Assembly: GCF_948472415.1 (NCBI RefSeq)
Contig: NZ_OX419519.1
Location: 682,001 to 746,000, forward strand
Length of the DNA stretch: 64,000 nt
Origin: Kitasatospora fiedleri
Lineage (GTDB): Bacteria; Actinomycetota; Actinomycetes; Streptomycetales; Streptomycetaceae
Direction of reading: 5' to 3'
The notes under the pieces were generated by a model. That model did not search any database. It had not been told where the DNA came from and saw nothing but the letters and a program-made list of their open reading frames with translations. A program made the position numbers and the translations under genes. Below, piece after piece: positions 21,601 to 32,702 of this stretch (position 1 is the first letter of the stretch; each line of letters opens with the position of its first letter).

Positions 21601-24600
21601 CCGGCAGGACGGGGACGCCGTCCACCGCCGGGACGGCGTCGGTGGCACCGGGCAGGGTGAGCACGCAGACCGGGCGGGCGTCCTCGATCATGCCCGCGAG
21701 GCGTTCGGCCGGGTACTCGGTGTCCAGCGGCAGGTAGGCGGCGCCGGCCCGCTCCACGCCCAGCAGGGCGACCATCAGGTCGGTGGAGCGCGGCACGGCG
21801 ACGCCGACCACGGCGTCCGGTCCGGCGCCGTGGGCGGTCAGCGCGCCCGCCAACGTGCCTGCGCGATCCCACAGTTGACGGTAGGTCAGCTGTTCGCCCT
21901 CGAAGTCGACGGCGACCGCGTCGGGCGTGGCGGCGACCTGTTCGGCGATCCGGGTGACCAGGGTGCCCGCGCGGACCGGGATGGCGGTGGCGTTCCACTC
22001 CCCCGCCAGGCCGCGCAGTTCCTCGGCGGAGGTGGGTTCGATCCGGCCGATCGGCTGCCGGGGGTCGGTCAGGGCCTGGTCCAGGACGCGCAGCAGGCGG
22101 GTGCCGAACAGGCGGGCGGTGGCCCGGTCGAACAGGTCCTCGGCGTGGATGACGGTCAGGTCGGTGCGGGTGCCGTCGGCGGACTCCACGAAGGTGAACG
22201 CCAGGTCGAAGCGGGCGGCGTGCACCGGGTCGGGCAGCAGGGCGGTGCGGGCGCCGAGCAGGCGGTCCAGGCCGCCGGCCTCCTTGCGGTACTGCACCAT
22301 CACCTGGAACAGCGGTGGCGGCCCAGGCTCCGTTCGGGGTTGACCAGTTCGACCAGGCGGTCGAAGGGCAGCTCCTGGTGGGCGAGCGCGCCGAGCACGG
22401 TCCCCTGGCGCGCTCCACCAGCTCGGTGAAGGCCGGGTCGCCGCTCAGGTCGTGGCGCAGCACCAGGGTGTTGACGAAGAAGCCGACCAGCTGCTCCAGC
22501 GCCTCGTCGCCGCGGCCGGCCACCGGCGCGCCGAGCGCGACGTCGGCGGTGCCGGCCAGCCGGCCCAGCAGCAGGCGGCGGCGGCCTGCACCACCATGAA
22601 CGGCGTCGCGCCGCTGGTGCGGCTGAACTCGCCCAGCCGGGACTGGAGTTCGGCGCGGCAGGGCGAGCCGGACGGCGCCGCCGCGCCCGCTGGCCTCGGC
22701 GGGGCGGGGGCGGTCGGCGGGCAGCGCGAGTTCGGCGGGCAGCCCGGCCAGCCGCTCGGCCCAGTACGCGGACTGCTCCTGCATCGGCCGTTCGGCCTGC
22801 CACAGCGTGTGGTCGGCGAACTGGAGCGGCAGCGGCGGGAGTTCGGGGCGCGCCCGGCCCGGCGGGCGGCGTACGCGGCGTCCAGGTCGCGCGCGCAGCA
22901 GCACGCCCTCGGACCACTCGTCGCCCGCGATGTGGTGCAGGGCCACGCTCAGCACGTGGCGGTGCGGTCCGGCGCTGAGCAGCACGGCGCGCACCGGGAT
23001 CTCCCCGGCCAGATCGAAGACGTGCGCGCCGGCGGTGGCGGTCTCGGCGTCCAGCCGGTGCCCGGCCACCTGGCGGACCTCGAACGGCACCCCGGCCTGC
23101 TCGGCGGTCAGGACGCGCTGGTAGGGGGCGGCCGTCCTGCTCGGCGCAGACGGTGCGCAGCGCCTCGTGCCGGGCCAGCACGTCGCCGAAGGCGGCCTTC
23201 AGGGCGTCGGCGTCGAGTTCGCCGTCGATCCGCAGGGCGCACGGGATGGTGTAGGCGGTGGACGGGCCCTGGAGGCGGTCCAGGAACCAGAGCCTGGCCT
23301 GCGCGGGGGCGAGCGGGACCAGCTCGGGGCGCGGGCGGGCGGTGAGTGCGGCGTAGCCGGTGGCGGCGTCCTCCAGCCGGGCGGCGAACGCGGCGGGGGT
23401 GCGGGCCTCGAACAGGGCGCGGATGGCGACCTCGACGCCGAGCGCGGCGCGCAGCCGGCCGACCACCCGGGTGGCGAGCAGCGAGTGGCCGCCGAGGGCG
23501 AAGAAGTCCTCGTCGACGCCGACCGCGGGCAGGCCGAGCACCTCGGCGTACGCCTCGCACACCAGCCGTTCGCGCGCGGTGCGCGCGGGCCCGGCCGGCC
23601 GGGGCGGCGTAGGCGTCGGCGCCGGGCTCGGGCAGCGCCTGGCGGTCGAGCTTGCCGTTGACGTTCAGCGGCAGCGCGGCCAGCACGACCAGCGCGGCGG
23701 GCACCAGGTACTCGGGCAGCGCCTCGCCGAGCGCCTTGCGCAGCGCGGCGGGGTCGGCGTCGGTGCCGGGGGTGGGCACGACGTAGCCGATCAGGCGCTT
23801 GGCGCCGCCGGGGCGGGGCGGACCACGACGGCGGCCTGGGCGACGCCGGGCAGCGCGGCGAGCGCGGCCTCGGCCTCGCCGGGTTCGACCCGGAAGCCGC
23901 GGATCTTGACCTGGTCGTCCTCGCGGCCCAGGTAGTCCAGGCTGCCGTCGGAGCGGTGCCGGACCAGGTCGCCGGTGCGGTACATCCGCTCGCCGGGCCC
24001 GCCGTACGGGTCGGCGACGAAGCGGGACGCGGTCAGCGCGGGCCGGTTGCCGTAGCCGCGGGCCAGGCCGGGCCCGGCGACGTACAGCTCGCCGGGGGTG
24101 CCGGGCGGGACGGGGCGCAGCCGGGCGTCCAGCACGTAGGTGCGGGTGTTGCCGATCGGCCGGCCGACGAAGGGGGTCGGGCTGTCGGCGAGGTCGGCGC
24201 CGAGGGTGTCGACGGTGTACTCGGTGGGGCCGTAGAAGTTGTGGCCGAGCACGCCGGGGGTGGCCCGGAGGCGCCGCCACAGGGTGTCGCCGACGGCCTC
24301 GCCGCCGACCAGGAACAGCAGCGGGCGGTGCGCCGGGTCGTCCAACAGGCCCCACTCGACGAGCTGGGCGCCGAAGGACGGGGTGACGTCCAGGGTGTCG
24401 ATCCGGTCGGCCGTCAGGCGGGCCGCGAGGGCCTGCGGGTCGCGGCGCAACTCCTCGCCGTAGACGTGCAGTTCGTGGCCGAGCAGCAGCCACAGCAGCT
24501 GCTCCCAGGAGGAGTCGAAGGAGAACGAGGCGGTGTGCGCGGCGCGCAGCACGCGGCCGCCGGCGGCGGCGACGGCCCGGGCGAAGACGGTGCCGCCGTG

Positions 24601-27600
24601 GTGCTCCAGCAGGTTGGCCAGGCCGCGGTGCGGGACCTGCACGCCCTTGGGGCGGCCGGTGGAGCCGGAGGTGTGGATGACGTAGGCGAGGTGGCCGGGC
24701 TCGGGGCGGACGGGTTCGGCGTCCAGGGTGCCGAGTTCGGCGAGCGGGACGGCGCCGAGTTCGGCGTCGGCCAGCGCGGGTCGCTCGGCGGCGAGTTCGG
24801 CGGTGGTGAGGGTGAGCAGCGGGGCGGCGTCGGCGAGCATCAGCGCGATCCGCTCGTCCGGGTGGTCGAGGTCGACCGGCAGGTAGGCGGCGCCGGCGGC
24901 GAGCACGCCGAGCAGGGCGGCGACCAGGTCGGCGGAGCGCGGCAGGGCGAGGGCGACCACGGTGTCCGGGCGGGCGCCGAGCGCGGCCAGGTGGCGGGCG
25001 TAGGTGTCGACCCGGTCGGCGAGTTGACGGAACGTCAGCCGCTCGGCGCCGTGCACGACGGCGGTCCGGTCGGGGTGGGCGGCGGCGGTGGCCCGGAAGG
25101 CGTCGACCACGGTGCCGGGGGGCACCGGGCGGCCGGTGGCGTTCCAGGCGTCCAACGCGGTGCGCCGCTCCTCGGCGGTCAGCACCTCCAGCGCGCCGAC
25201 GGGGGTGCCGGGCTCGGCGGCGATGGCGGCGAGCAGGCGCAGCAGGCGGGCGCCGAGGGCGGCGGCCCGGTCGGGGGCGAAGGTGTCGGGGCGGTACTCG
25301 ACGGTCAGCTGCGGGCGCTCGCCGGGCAGCACCAGGACGGTCAGCGGGTAGTGGGTGGCGCCCCGGTTGCCGATGCCCGCGACGCGCACCGCTCCGGCGG
25401 CCAGTTCGCCGGGCCGCATCGGGTAGTTCTCGAACACCAGCAGGGTGTCGAACAGGGTGCCGTGCCCGGCGGCGGCCTGGATCTGCGCCAGGCCCAGGTA
25501 CTGGTGGTCGAGCAGCGCGGCCTGCGCCTGCTGGAGGCGGGCCAGCGCGTCGGCGACCGGCTCGTCCTCGTCGAGCGTGCAGCGCACCGGGAGGGTGTTG
25601 CTGAACAGGCCCACCGCGGCCTCCACGCCCGGGAGTTCGCCTGGGCGGCCGGAGACGGTGGTGCCGAACACCACGTCGGTGCGGCCGGTGAGGCGGCCCA
25701 GCAGGATCGCCCAGGCGCCCTGCACCAGGGTGTTGAGGGTCAGGCCGTGGCGGCGGGCGGTGGCGGTGAGCGCGGCGGCCAGCTCGGCCGGGATCGGCAG
25801 CTCCAGTTCGCGGGCGGCCCCGGCGCCCTCCTCGGGTGCGGTCGCGCCCAGGGCGTCGGCGAGCAGGGTGGGGCCCTCCAGGCCGGCCAGGGCGCGGCGC
25901 CAGGCGGCGGTGTCGGCGTCCGCGTCGCGTCCGGCCAGCCAGGCCAGGTGGTCGGCCCAGCGCGGGGCGGCGGGCAGTTCCTCGCCCCGGTAGGCGGTCA
26001 GCACCTCGCGCAGCAGCACGGGCGTGGACCAGCCGTCCATCACGATGTGGTGGCGGGTCAGCAGCAGCCGGTGCCGCTCGGGGCCGAGCGCGAGCAGCGC
26101 GCAGCGCACCAGCGGGGGCCGGGCCAGGTCGAAGCGGCGGGCGGCCTGCTCGTCGGCGATCCGGGCGGCCTCGGCGGCCTGCCGGTCGGCGTCGAGCCCG
26201 GACAGGTCGTGCTCGGTCCACGGGACGGGGGCCGGGGCGGCGAGGGCCTGCACGGGCTCGCCGGCGGCGGTGAGCGCGAAGGCGGCGCGCAGCGCGCCGT
26301 GCCGGGCCACGGCGGTGTCCACGGCCCGCACCAGGGCGGCGCGGTCCAGCGGGCCGTCCAGGTCGAGCGAGGTGAGCGAGGTGTAGGTGGCGTCGTCGCC
26401 GGCGGGCAGCATCCGGTCGTGGAAGAGCAGGCCCTCCTGGAGCGGGGAGAGCGGCAGCACGTCCTCCAGGCCCGGGTAGCGGGCGGCCAGGGCGTCCAGG
26501 TCGGCCTGGGCGACGGGGGCGAGCGGCACGTCGGAGGGGGTGGGCGCGGCGGCGTCCGGGCGGGCCGCCCACCGGGCGAGGGCGTCCAGCCGGTCGAACC
26601 ACTCCTCGGCCAGCGCCCGGACCTCGGCCTCGCCGAACAGCGCCTCGGGCCAGGTGAGGTGGACGGTCAGCTCGGGTCCGTCGGCCCGCTCGTGGACGAA
26701 CGCACCGATCTCCAGGGCGTGTCCGCAGGGCCGGTCGGGGTCGGTGGTGGCGGTGATCGCGTCCCCGGCCTCGGGGGCGGGCGTCCAGGGCTCGCCGCTC
26801 GCGCCGAACCGGCCCAGGTAGTTGAAGAGCAGCCGGGGCTCGGGGGCGTCGGCGAGGGCGAGCGCCCCGGCGGCGTCCAGGTGGCGCAGCAGGCCCCAGC
26901 CGGTGCCCGCGTTGGGCAGGGCGCGGAGCCGCTCCTTGACCTCGGCGAGCGCGGCGCCGGGCTCCTGGCGGCCGGCCAGGTCGAGGTGCAGCGGGAACTC
27001 GCTGGTCAGCCAGCCGACGGTGCGCGAGGTGTCGGCGCCGGGGACGAGCTGGTCCTCGCGGCCGTGGCCCTCCAGGCGCAGCAGCAGGGTGGTGGCGGCG
27101 GCGTCCCCGTGCAGGGCGCGGCGGCGTTCCTGCACGGCCAGGGCGAGGCCGGTCAGCAGGACGTGGTCGACGCCGGCCCGGCGGGCGGCGGGGACGGTGG
27201 TGAGCAGCGGCGCGGTGCGCCCGGCGGGCAGGGTGAGCCGCAGCCGGCGGGTGCGGGCGGCGGTGTCGCGGCGCGGGTCGAGCGGCGCCTCGGCCAGCAG
27301 CGGGGCCTGCGGGTGGGCGGACTGCTGCTTCCAGTAAGGGAGTTCGGCCTGCACGGCGGGGCTCGCGGCGGCGTCGGCCAGGCCGTGCGCCCAGGCCCGC
27401 GGCGAGGTCGGCACGGGGGCGAGCGGGCGGCCCTGGTAGGCGTCCCGCAGGTCGGGCAGCAGGATGCGCCAGGAGACGCCGTCGACGGCGAGGTGGTGCA
27501 CCACCAGCACCAGCAGCCCGGACCGCTCGGGCCCGGCGTCCAGGTGGACGGCCTGGAGCAGCACGCCGAGCCCGGGGTCGAGCCGGCCGGCGGCGGCCTC

Positions 27601-30600
27601 CCGTTCGACCTCGGCGGCGGAGGTCAGCTCGGCGGCCTCGACCCGTAGCTGGCGCAGCAGTTCGGCCCCGGGCAGGGCGGCGGCGGGCCGGACCTCCAGC
27701 GTCCAGTCCGGCGCGGTCCCGGGGGTGGCGGCGGGGGTGGTGTGCAGGCGCAGCCGGAGGGCGTCGTGGTGGGCGGTGAGGGTGTCGAGGGCGGCGGCGA
27801 GGCGGTCCGGGTCGAGTCCGGCGGGGACGGTGAGCGTGACGGCCTGGCCGAAGCGGCCGATCGGGCCGCCCTGGTGGCGCAGCCACTCGCCGATGGGGGT
27901 GGCGGGCAGCGGGCCCTCGCGGTCGACGGCGGGGGCGGCCGGGGTGGCGGGCGCCGGGGCGTCGAGCGGGGTGAGCGCGGTGGCGATCCGGGCGACGGTG
28001 CGCCGGTCGAAGACGGTGCGCGGGGTGAGGGCGAGCCCGGCGTGCCGGGCCCGGCCGGCCAGCTGGATGGCGGAGATGCTGTCGCCGCCGAGCGAGAAGA
28101 AGTTGTCGTCGGCGCCGATCTGGTCCACCGGCAGGCCGAGGACCTCGGCGACCAGCGCGGCCAGGATGCGCTCGGTGGCGGTGCGCGGCGCGGTCGGGCC
28201 GGCCGGGTCGGCGGACGGCGCGGGCAGCGCCTTGCGGTCGAGCTTGCCGTTGACGGACAGCGGCAGGGCGTCCAGGCCGACCAGTACGGCGGGGACGAAG
28301 TACTCGGGCAGGGTGAGCGCCAGCCGGTCGCGCAGCGCCTGCGGGTCGGCGGCGGGCGGCACCACGTAGCCGACCAGCTGCCGGGCGCCGCCGGGGAGTT
28401 GGCGCACCGTGACGGCGGCCTGGTCGACGCCGGGCAGGGCGGCGAGGGCGGCCTCGACCTCGCCGAGTTCGATCCGGAAGCCGCGGATCTTGACCTGGTC
28501 GTCGGTGCGGCCCAGGTACTCCACCGCGCCGTCGGGGCGGTGGCGCACCAGGTCGCCGGTGCGGTACATCCGCTCGCCGGGCCCGCCGTAGGGGTCGGCG
28601 ACGAACCGGCCGGCGGTCAGGCCGGGGCGGCCCAGGTAGCCGCGGGCCAGCTGGACGCCAGCCAGGTACAGCTCGCCGGGCACGCCGACCGGGCAGGGGC
28701 GCAGCGCGGCGTCCAGCACGTACAGGCGGGTGTTCCAGACCGGGCGGCCGATCGGGACGGTGCCCGCGCCGGGGGCGGTGCGGTGGTGGGTGACGTCGAC
28801 GGCGGCCTCGGTGGGGCCGTACAGGTTGTGCAGCGGGACGTCGGGGAGGGCGGCGTACCAGCGCTCGACGGTGTCGGCGGGCAGCGCCTCGCCGGAGCAG
28901 AAGGCGCGGCGCAGGGTGGCGCAGCGGGCGGCGAGGCCGGGCTCCTCCAGGAAGGCCCGCAGCATGGAGGGGACGAAGTGCAGGGTGGTGACGGCCCGTT
29001 CGGTGATCAGGTCGGCGAGGTAGCCGGGCTCCTTGTGGCCGTCGGGGCGGGCCAGCACGACGGTGGCGCCCTCGCACAGGGCCCAGAAGAACTCCCAGAC
29101 CGAGACGTCGAACCCGGCCGGGGTCTTCTGCAGGACGCGGTCGTCGGCGGTGAGCCGGTACGCGTGCTGCATCCACTCCAGGCGGTTGGCGATGGCCCGG
29201 TGGGTGACGACGACGCCCTTGGGGCGGCCGGTGGAGCCGGAGGTGTAGATGACGTAGGCGGCGTGGTCGGGCCCGGCGGGCACCGGTGCGGCCCGGGGCG
29301 CGTCGGGCTCGCGGGCGTCGAGCAGCAGGGCGCGGGAGCGGGCCCCGGCCGGGAGCCGGTCCAGGACGGCGCCGACGGTGAGGACGCGGACCGGGTCGGC
29401 GTCCTCGACCATGCCGGCCAGCCGCTCGGCGGGGTGGTCGGTGTCCAGCGGCAGGTAGGCGGCGCCGGCCCGCTCCACGCCCAGCAGGGCGACCATCAGG
29501 TCGGTGGAGCGCGGCACGGCGACCGCGACCACGGTGTCCGGGCCGGCCCCGTGCGCCGCCAGCTCCTCGGCCAGGTCGCCTGCGCGGAGCCAGAGTTGAC
29601 GGTACGTCAGCTCGCCGTCGGGGGCGGTCACGGCCGGGGCGTCCGGGGTGCGTTCGACCCGGGCGGCGATCCGCTCGGCCAGGGTGCCGGGCGGCACCTC
29701 CCGCGCGGTGGCGTTCCAGCGCTCCAGGACGTCCGCGCGCTCCTCGTCGGCGAGCAGTTCCAGGGTGCCGAGCGGGCGCTGCGGCTCGGCCGCCAGGCGC
29801 TCCAGCAGGGCGGTGAACCGGCTTGCGTGCAGGGCGAGTTCGGCCTCGGTGTAGAGCAGCGGGTTGGCGTCGAACTCCAGCTGGAGCCGGTGGTCGGGGG
29901 TCTTGGCGACGGAGAGCGAGAGGTCGTCGACCGGGCCGGCCGCGAGGTTGACGGTGTGGCCAGGGCTGCCCGCGAAGTCCAGGTCGAGGTCGAAGGGCTT
30001 GATGTTGAGCAGCGGCCCGTACAGCCGTCCGTCGGTGCCGACCAGGCCGAGCGCGCGGCGCAACTCCTCGCCCCGGTACAGCTGGTGGCGCCGGACGTCC
30101 TTCAGTTCGGCGGCCGAGCGGCGCAGCAGGGCGTCGAAGCCGTCGGCCGGGTCGACGGCCAGCCGCAGCGGCAGGATGTTGACGGCCATGCCGACCACCC
30201 GCGGGGTGCCGGGCGCGGTGCGGGCCATCAGGTGCAGGCCGAGGACCGGGTCGGCGGTGCCGGTCATCCGGTGCAGGTAGGCGGCGAGGGCGGCGTGCGC
30301 GGCCTCGGCCCAGGTCGCCCGGGCGGCCTTGGCGGCGGCCAGCACGGGGGCGGTGCGCCCGGCGTCCAGGGTGATCCGGTGGCGGAGCGCGGCGGGCGCG
30401 GCGGCGGCCTGCTGCTCGGTGAGGGCGCGGACCTCCGGGCGGTCGGCGTGGCGGGCCAGCCACCAGTCGCGGTCGGCCGCCGCGGACTCACCCCGGGCGT
30501 AGGCCCGTTCGGCCTCGCGCAGGACGGCGGCGGGCCGCAGCGGGCTGTCCGGGACGGCGTCCCCGGCGACCAGCGCGGTGTACACCTCGGCGACCCGGCG

Positions 30601-31074
30601 GGTGAACAGGGCCACGCCGTAGCCGTCGATCACCAGGTGGTGGAACCACTGGAACCACAGGTGCCGCTGCTCGCCGGTGCGCACCAGCAGCGCGCCGTGC
30701 AGCGCCTCGCGCTCCAGGTCGGCGGGGCGGGCGAGCTGGCGGCGGACCAGGTCGACGGCGGCCTGCTCGGGGTCGGTGGCGGCGCTGGTGTCGAGCCGGG
30801 CGAGCGTCCAGGCGTCGGGGTCGAAGCGGCGCCGGCGGGCCCGGTCGGTGCCCTCGGCGACGGCCAGGTGCAGTCCGTCGGACTCGGCGAGGGTGCGGGC
30901 GAGGGCGGCTTCGAGCAGGTCGGGCTGGAGCGGGCCGTCGATCCGGACGTACTGGCCGACGTTGTGGGCCGGGCTGCCGGGGTCGATCCGTTGCGCGGAG
31001 AGGACGCCGGCCTGGGCGGCCGTCAGCTCCTCCCGGTCGCCGTGCTCGGCCTGCGTGGTCGTGGTGCCAGCCAT
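18630..31074 (-). CDS. NRPS, modules 1-3: C-A(Ser)-T-E / C-A-T / C-A(Ser)-T-E (frameshifted)
   Basis: About 4,148 codons; ATG at 31074 with AAGGG 9 nt upstream. The protein opens with a full EntF-like condensation domain, so it should accept an acyl/aryl group from a separate carrier protein. Domains: C1 31000-29780 (HHLVIDG), A1 29720-28200, T1 near 28080 (GGDS), E1 27950-26560 ([10 protein letters not shown]); C2 26480-25180 (HHIVMDG), A2 25170-23640, T2 near 23490; C3 23340-22050 (HHIAGDE), A3 22000-20460, T3 near 20310 (GGDS), E2 20170-18830. Pockets read by eye: A1 and A3 DVWHFSLVDK, identical to the EntF serine code; A2 DSEDLGFVDK, an acidic ornithine/basic-type pocket. Both Ser modules end in epimerases, so D-Ser is predicted, and C2 and C4 after them have the LQEGLLF start typical of D-donor condensation domains. 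Frame breaks cluster at 23815, 23600, 23135, 22890, 22655, 22575, 22408, 22313 and 20845. Confidence 0.94.
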
Positions 31075-31245
31075 GGTCCGGCCCTTCCCGGTGTCGGCGG
31101 CCGCCGGGCCCGGTGTGGGCGCGGGCCGGGGCCGCGGCGTGGTGCTCGTGCGTCGTGCTCGTGCGTGGTGCTGGTGCGAGGGGTGCCCGCGCGGGGGCGG
31201 CCCGTACGGGGTGCTCGCGCGCGGGGTGGTGGTGCGGGGGACGCG

Positions 31246-31279
31246 TCGGGCGGGCCGCTGCCGCAAGCGGTCCGCCCGA
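31246..31279 (-). terminator. Hairpin after the binding-protein gene
   Basis: A 14-bp stem with one mismatch (TCGGGCGGGCCGCT against AGCGGTCCGCCCGA) and a 6-nt loop, starting 12 nt beyond the lipoprotein stop. It probably ends or attenuates the hydroxylase-carrier-lipoprotein transcript before the NRPS genes. The 170 nt between it and the NRPS start holds GTGCTCGTGCGT repeats but no clear promoter or iron box. Confidence 0.65.
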
Positions 31280-31290
31280 CTGCGCCGGTG

Positions 31291-32286
31291 CTACTGGCCC
31301 TTGAGGATGGTCTCGATCTGGTCGAGGACGTCGATCGAGGTGCCGTAGCGGTCGGTGGTGGCGTACGTCAGCGGCACGACCTTGCCGGCCTTGACCGCCT
31401 TGAGGTTCTGCCAGGACGGCTGCTTGTCCAGGTCCTTGGTGTCCTGCGGGACCTCGCCGGTGGCGGCCGTCCTCGGGATCAGGATGACGTCGGCGTCGGC
31501 GAGCACGTCGAGCTTCTCCACCGAGTAGGTGACCTCGTGGTCGGTGGTGTCGGCGGACGCCTGGGAGAACTTCGCGCCCGCGTCGGCCAGCACCCGGCCG
31601 ACCCAGGAGCTGGCGGTGTCGACCAGGAACTCGCCGCCGCCGTAGGAGGAGGCGATGGTCCACTTGGTCGAGTTGAGCTTGTCCGCGTAGTCGGTCTTGA
31701 TCTTCGCGGCCTTGGTCTCGTAGTCGGACTTCAGCTTCTTGAACTCCGCCTCCTTGCCGACCGCGGTGGCGATCTTCTCCTGCGCGTTCAGCAGGTCGAC
31801 CGGCTTGTCGATGCCGAAGTACAGGGTGGGGGCGATGCCTTCGAGCTTGCTGACGCCCCAGTCGAACGCGGTGGCGCCCTCGACGATGATCAGGTCCGGG
31901 CGCAGCGAGGCGACCTTCTCGATGTTGATCTCGATGCCGGAGCCGATCGGCTCGATCTTCTTGGCGGCCTCGGTCTGCGAGGGCAGCAGCTCCATCGGGT
32001 TGTTCTCGTCGATGGTGCTGGTGCCGACCGGCTGCACGCCCAGGTCGAGCAGCGCGCCGGTGGCGTACGAGATGCTGACGATCCGCTTGACGTCCGCCGG
32101 GACGGTGATCTTGCCGTTGGTGGCCTCGACGGTGACCGGGCCGGCGCTGTTGACGGCGCCGCCGCTCGGGGCGGCGTCCTTGCTGCCACTGTCGCCGCTG
32201 GAGCCGCAGGCCGTGGCGGCGAGCGCGACGGCGGCGGCCGCGGCGAGCGCTCTGGCGGTGCGGGAGGTCAGGGCGCGGGTGTTCAT
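31291..32286 (-). CDS. Siderophore-binding lipoprotein (FecB/FepB family)
   Basis: A 331-residue periplasmic-binding protein of class III (helical backbone). It has an Arg-containing N-terminus, a hydrophobic h-region, and the lipobox-like AATAC with Cys at about residue 27, followed by a Ser/Gly-rich tether. The mature part shows the TroA/FecB pattern: VKRIVSISYATGALLDLGVQPVG, RPDLIIVEG, and a long helical linker around residues 175-195. It would capture the ferric siderophore at the membrane and hand it to the FecCD permeases. AGGAG lies 5 nt before the ATG at 32286. Frame intact, same orientation as the carrier protein gene 70 nt upstream. Confidence 0.93.
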   Translation of the reverse strand: MNTRALTSRTARALAAAAAVALAATACGSSGDSGSKDAAPSGGAVNSAGPVTVEATNGKITVPADVKRIVSISYATGALLDLGVQPVGTSTIDENNPMELLPSQTEAAKKIEPIGSGIEINIEKVASLRPDLIIVEGATAFDWGVSKLEGIAPTLYFGIDKPVDLLNAQEKIATAVGKEAEFKKLKSDYETKAAKIKTDYADKLNSTKWTIASSYGGGEFLVDTASSWVGRVLADAGAKFSQASADTTDHEVTYSVEKLDVLADADVILIPRTAATGEVPQDTKDLDKQPSWQNLKAVKAGKVVPLTYATTDRYGTSIDVLDQIETILKGQ

Positions 32287-32356
32287 GGTTCTCCTAGCGG
32301 GGGGTGGTGCGGGCGGCGGGGACAGCGGGGTACGGCGGGTGGTGCGCGGGCGCGGG

Positions 32357-32602
32357 TCAGGTACGGGTCAGGTACGCGGACCAGGCCAGCAGGGTGGGCG
32401 CGGTGCCGAGGTCGGCCAGGTCGGCGAACTCGACCCGGGCGCCGCGGGCGCGCCAGGTCTCGACCAGGTGCATCACCCGCATCGAGTCCAGGCCGAGGTC
32501 GCGCAGGTCGTCCTCGTCGTGGATGTCCTCGGGGCGCTCGCCGAGCAGGTCGGCGATCTCGGCGCGCAGCGTGTCGGGGTCGAAGCCGACGGGGGCGGTC
32601 AT
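32357..32602 (-). CDS. Free-standing aryl carrier protein
   Basis: An 81-residue carrier protein with the phosphopantetheine site GLDSMRVM. The surrounding pattern (DDLRDLGLDS, VETWRARGARVEFADLA, PTLLAW) matches the aryl carrier domain found at the C-terminus of EntB/DhbB isochorismatases, but no isochorismatase domain is present. It should carry 2,3-dihydroxybenzoate or salicylate as a thioester and donate it to the N-terminal condensation domain of the first NRPS. No aryl-AMP ligase that could load it is in the window. It sits between the ornithine hydroxylase and the binding protein in one run of genes. Confidence 0.9.
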   Translation of the reverse strand: MTAPVGFDPDTLRAEIADLLGERPEDIHDEDDLRDLGLDSMRVMHLVETWRARGARVEFADLADLGTAPTLLAWSAYLTRT

Positions 32603-32702
32603 GTCGTGAGGTCCGTTCCGGAGGTGACGCGGGGTCGGGTGGGCCGGCCGGGCCGGGGCGGCGCGCGGTGCGGGCCCCGGCGGCGTTCGGGCGCGGCAGG
32701 GC

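Noticed and set aside
9700..23600. Splitting the NRPS region into many short genes at the frame breaks
   Set aside because: The breaks fall inside conserved A and C domain cores, whereas the true gene boundary at 18630-18633 is an ATGA overlap after a complete E domain.
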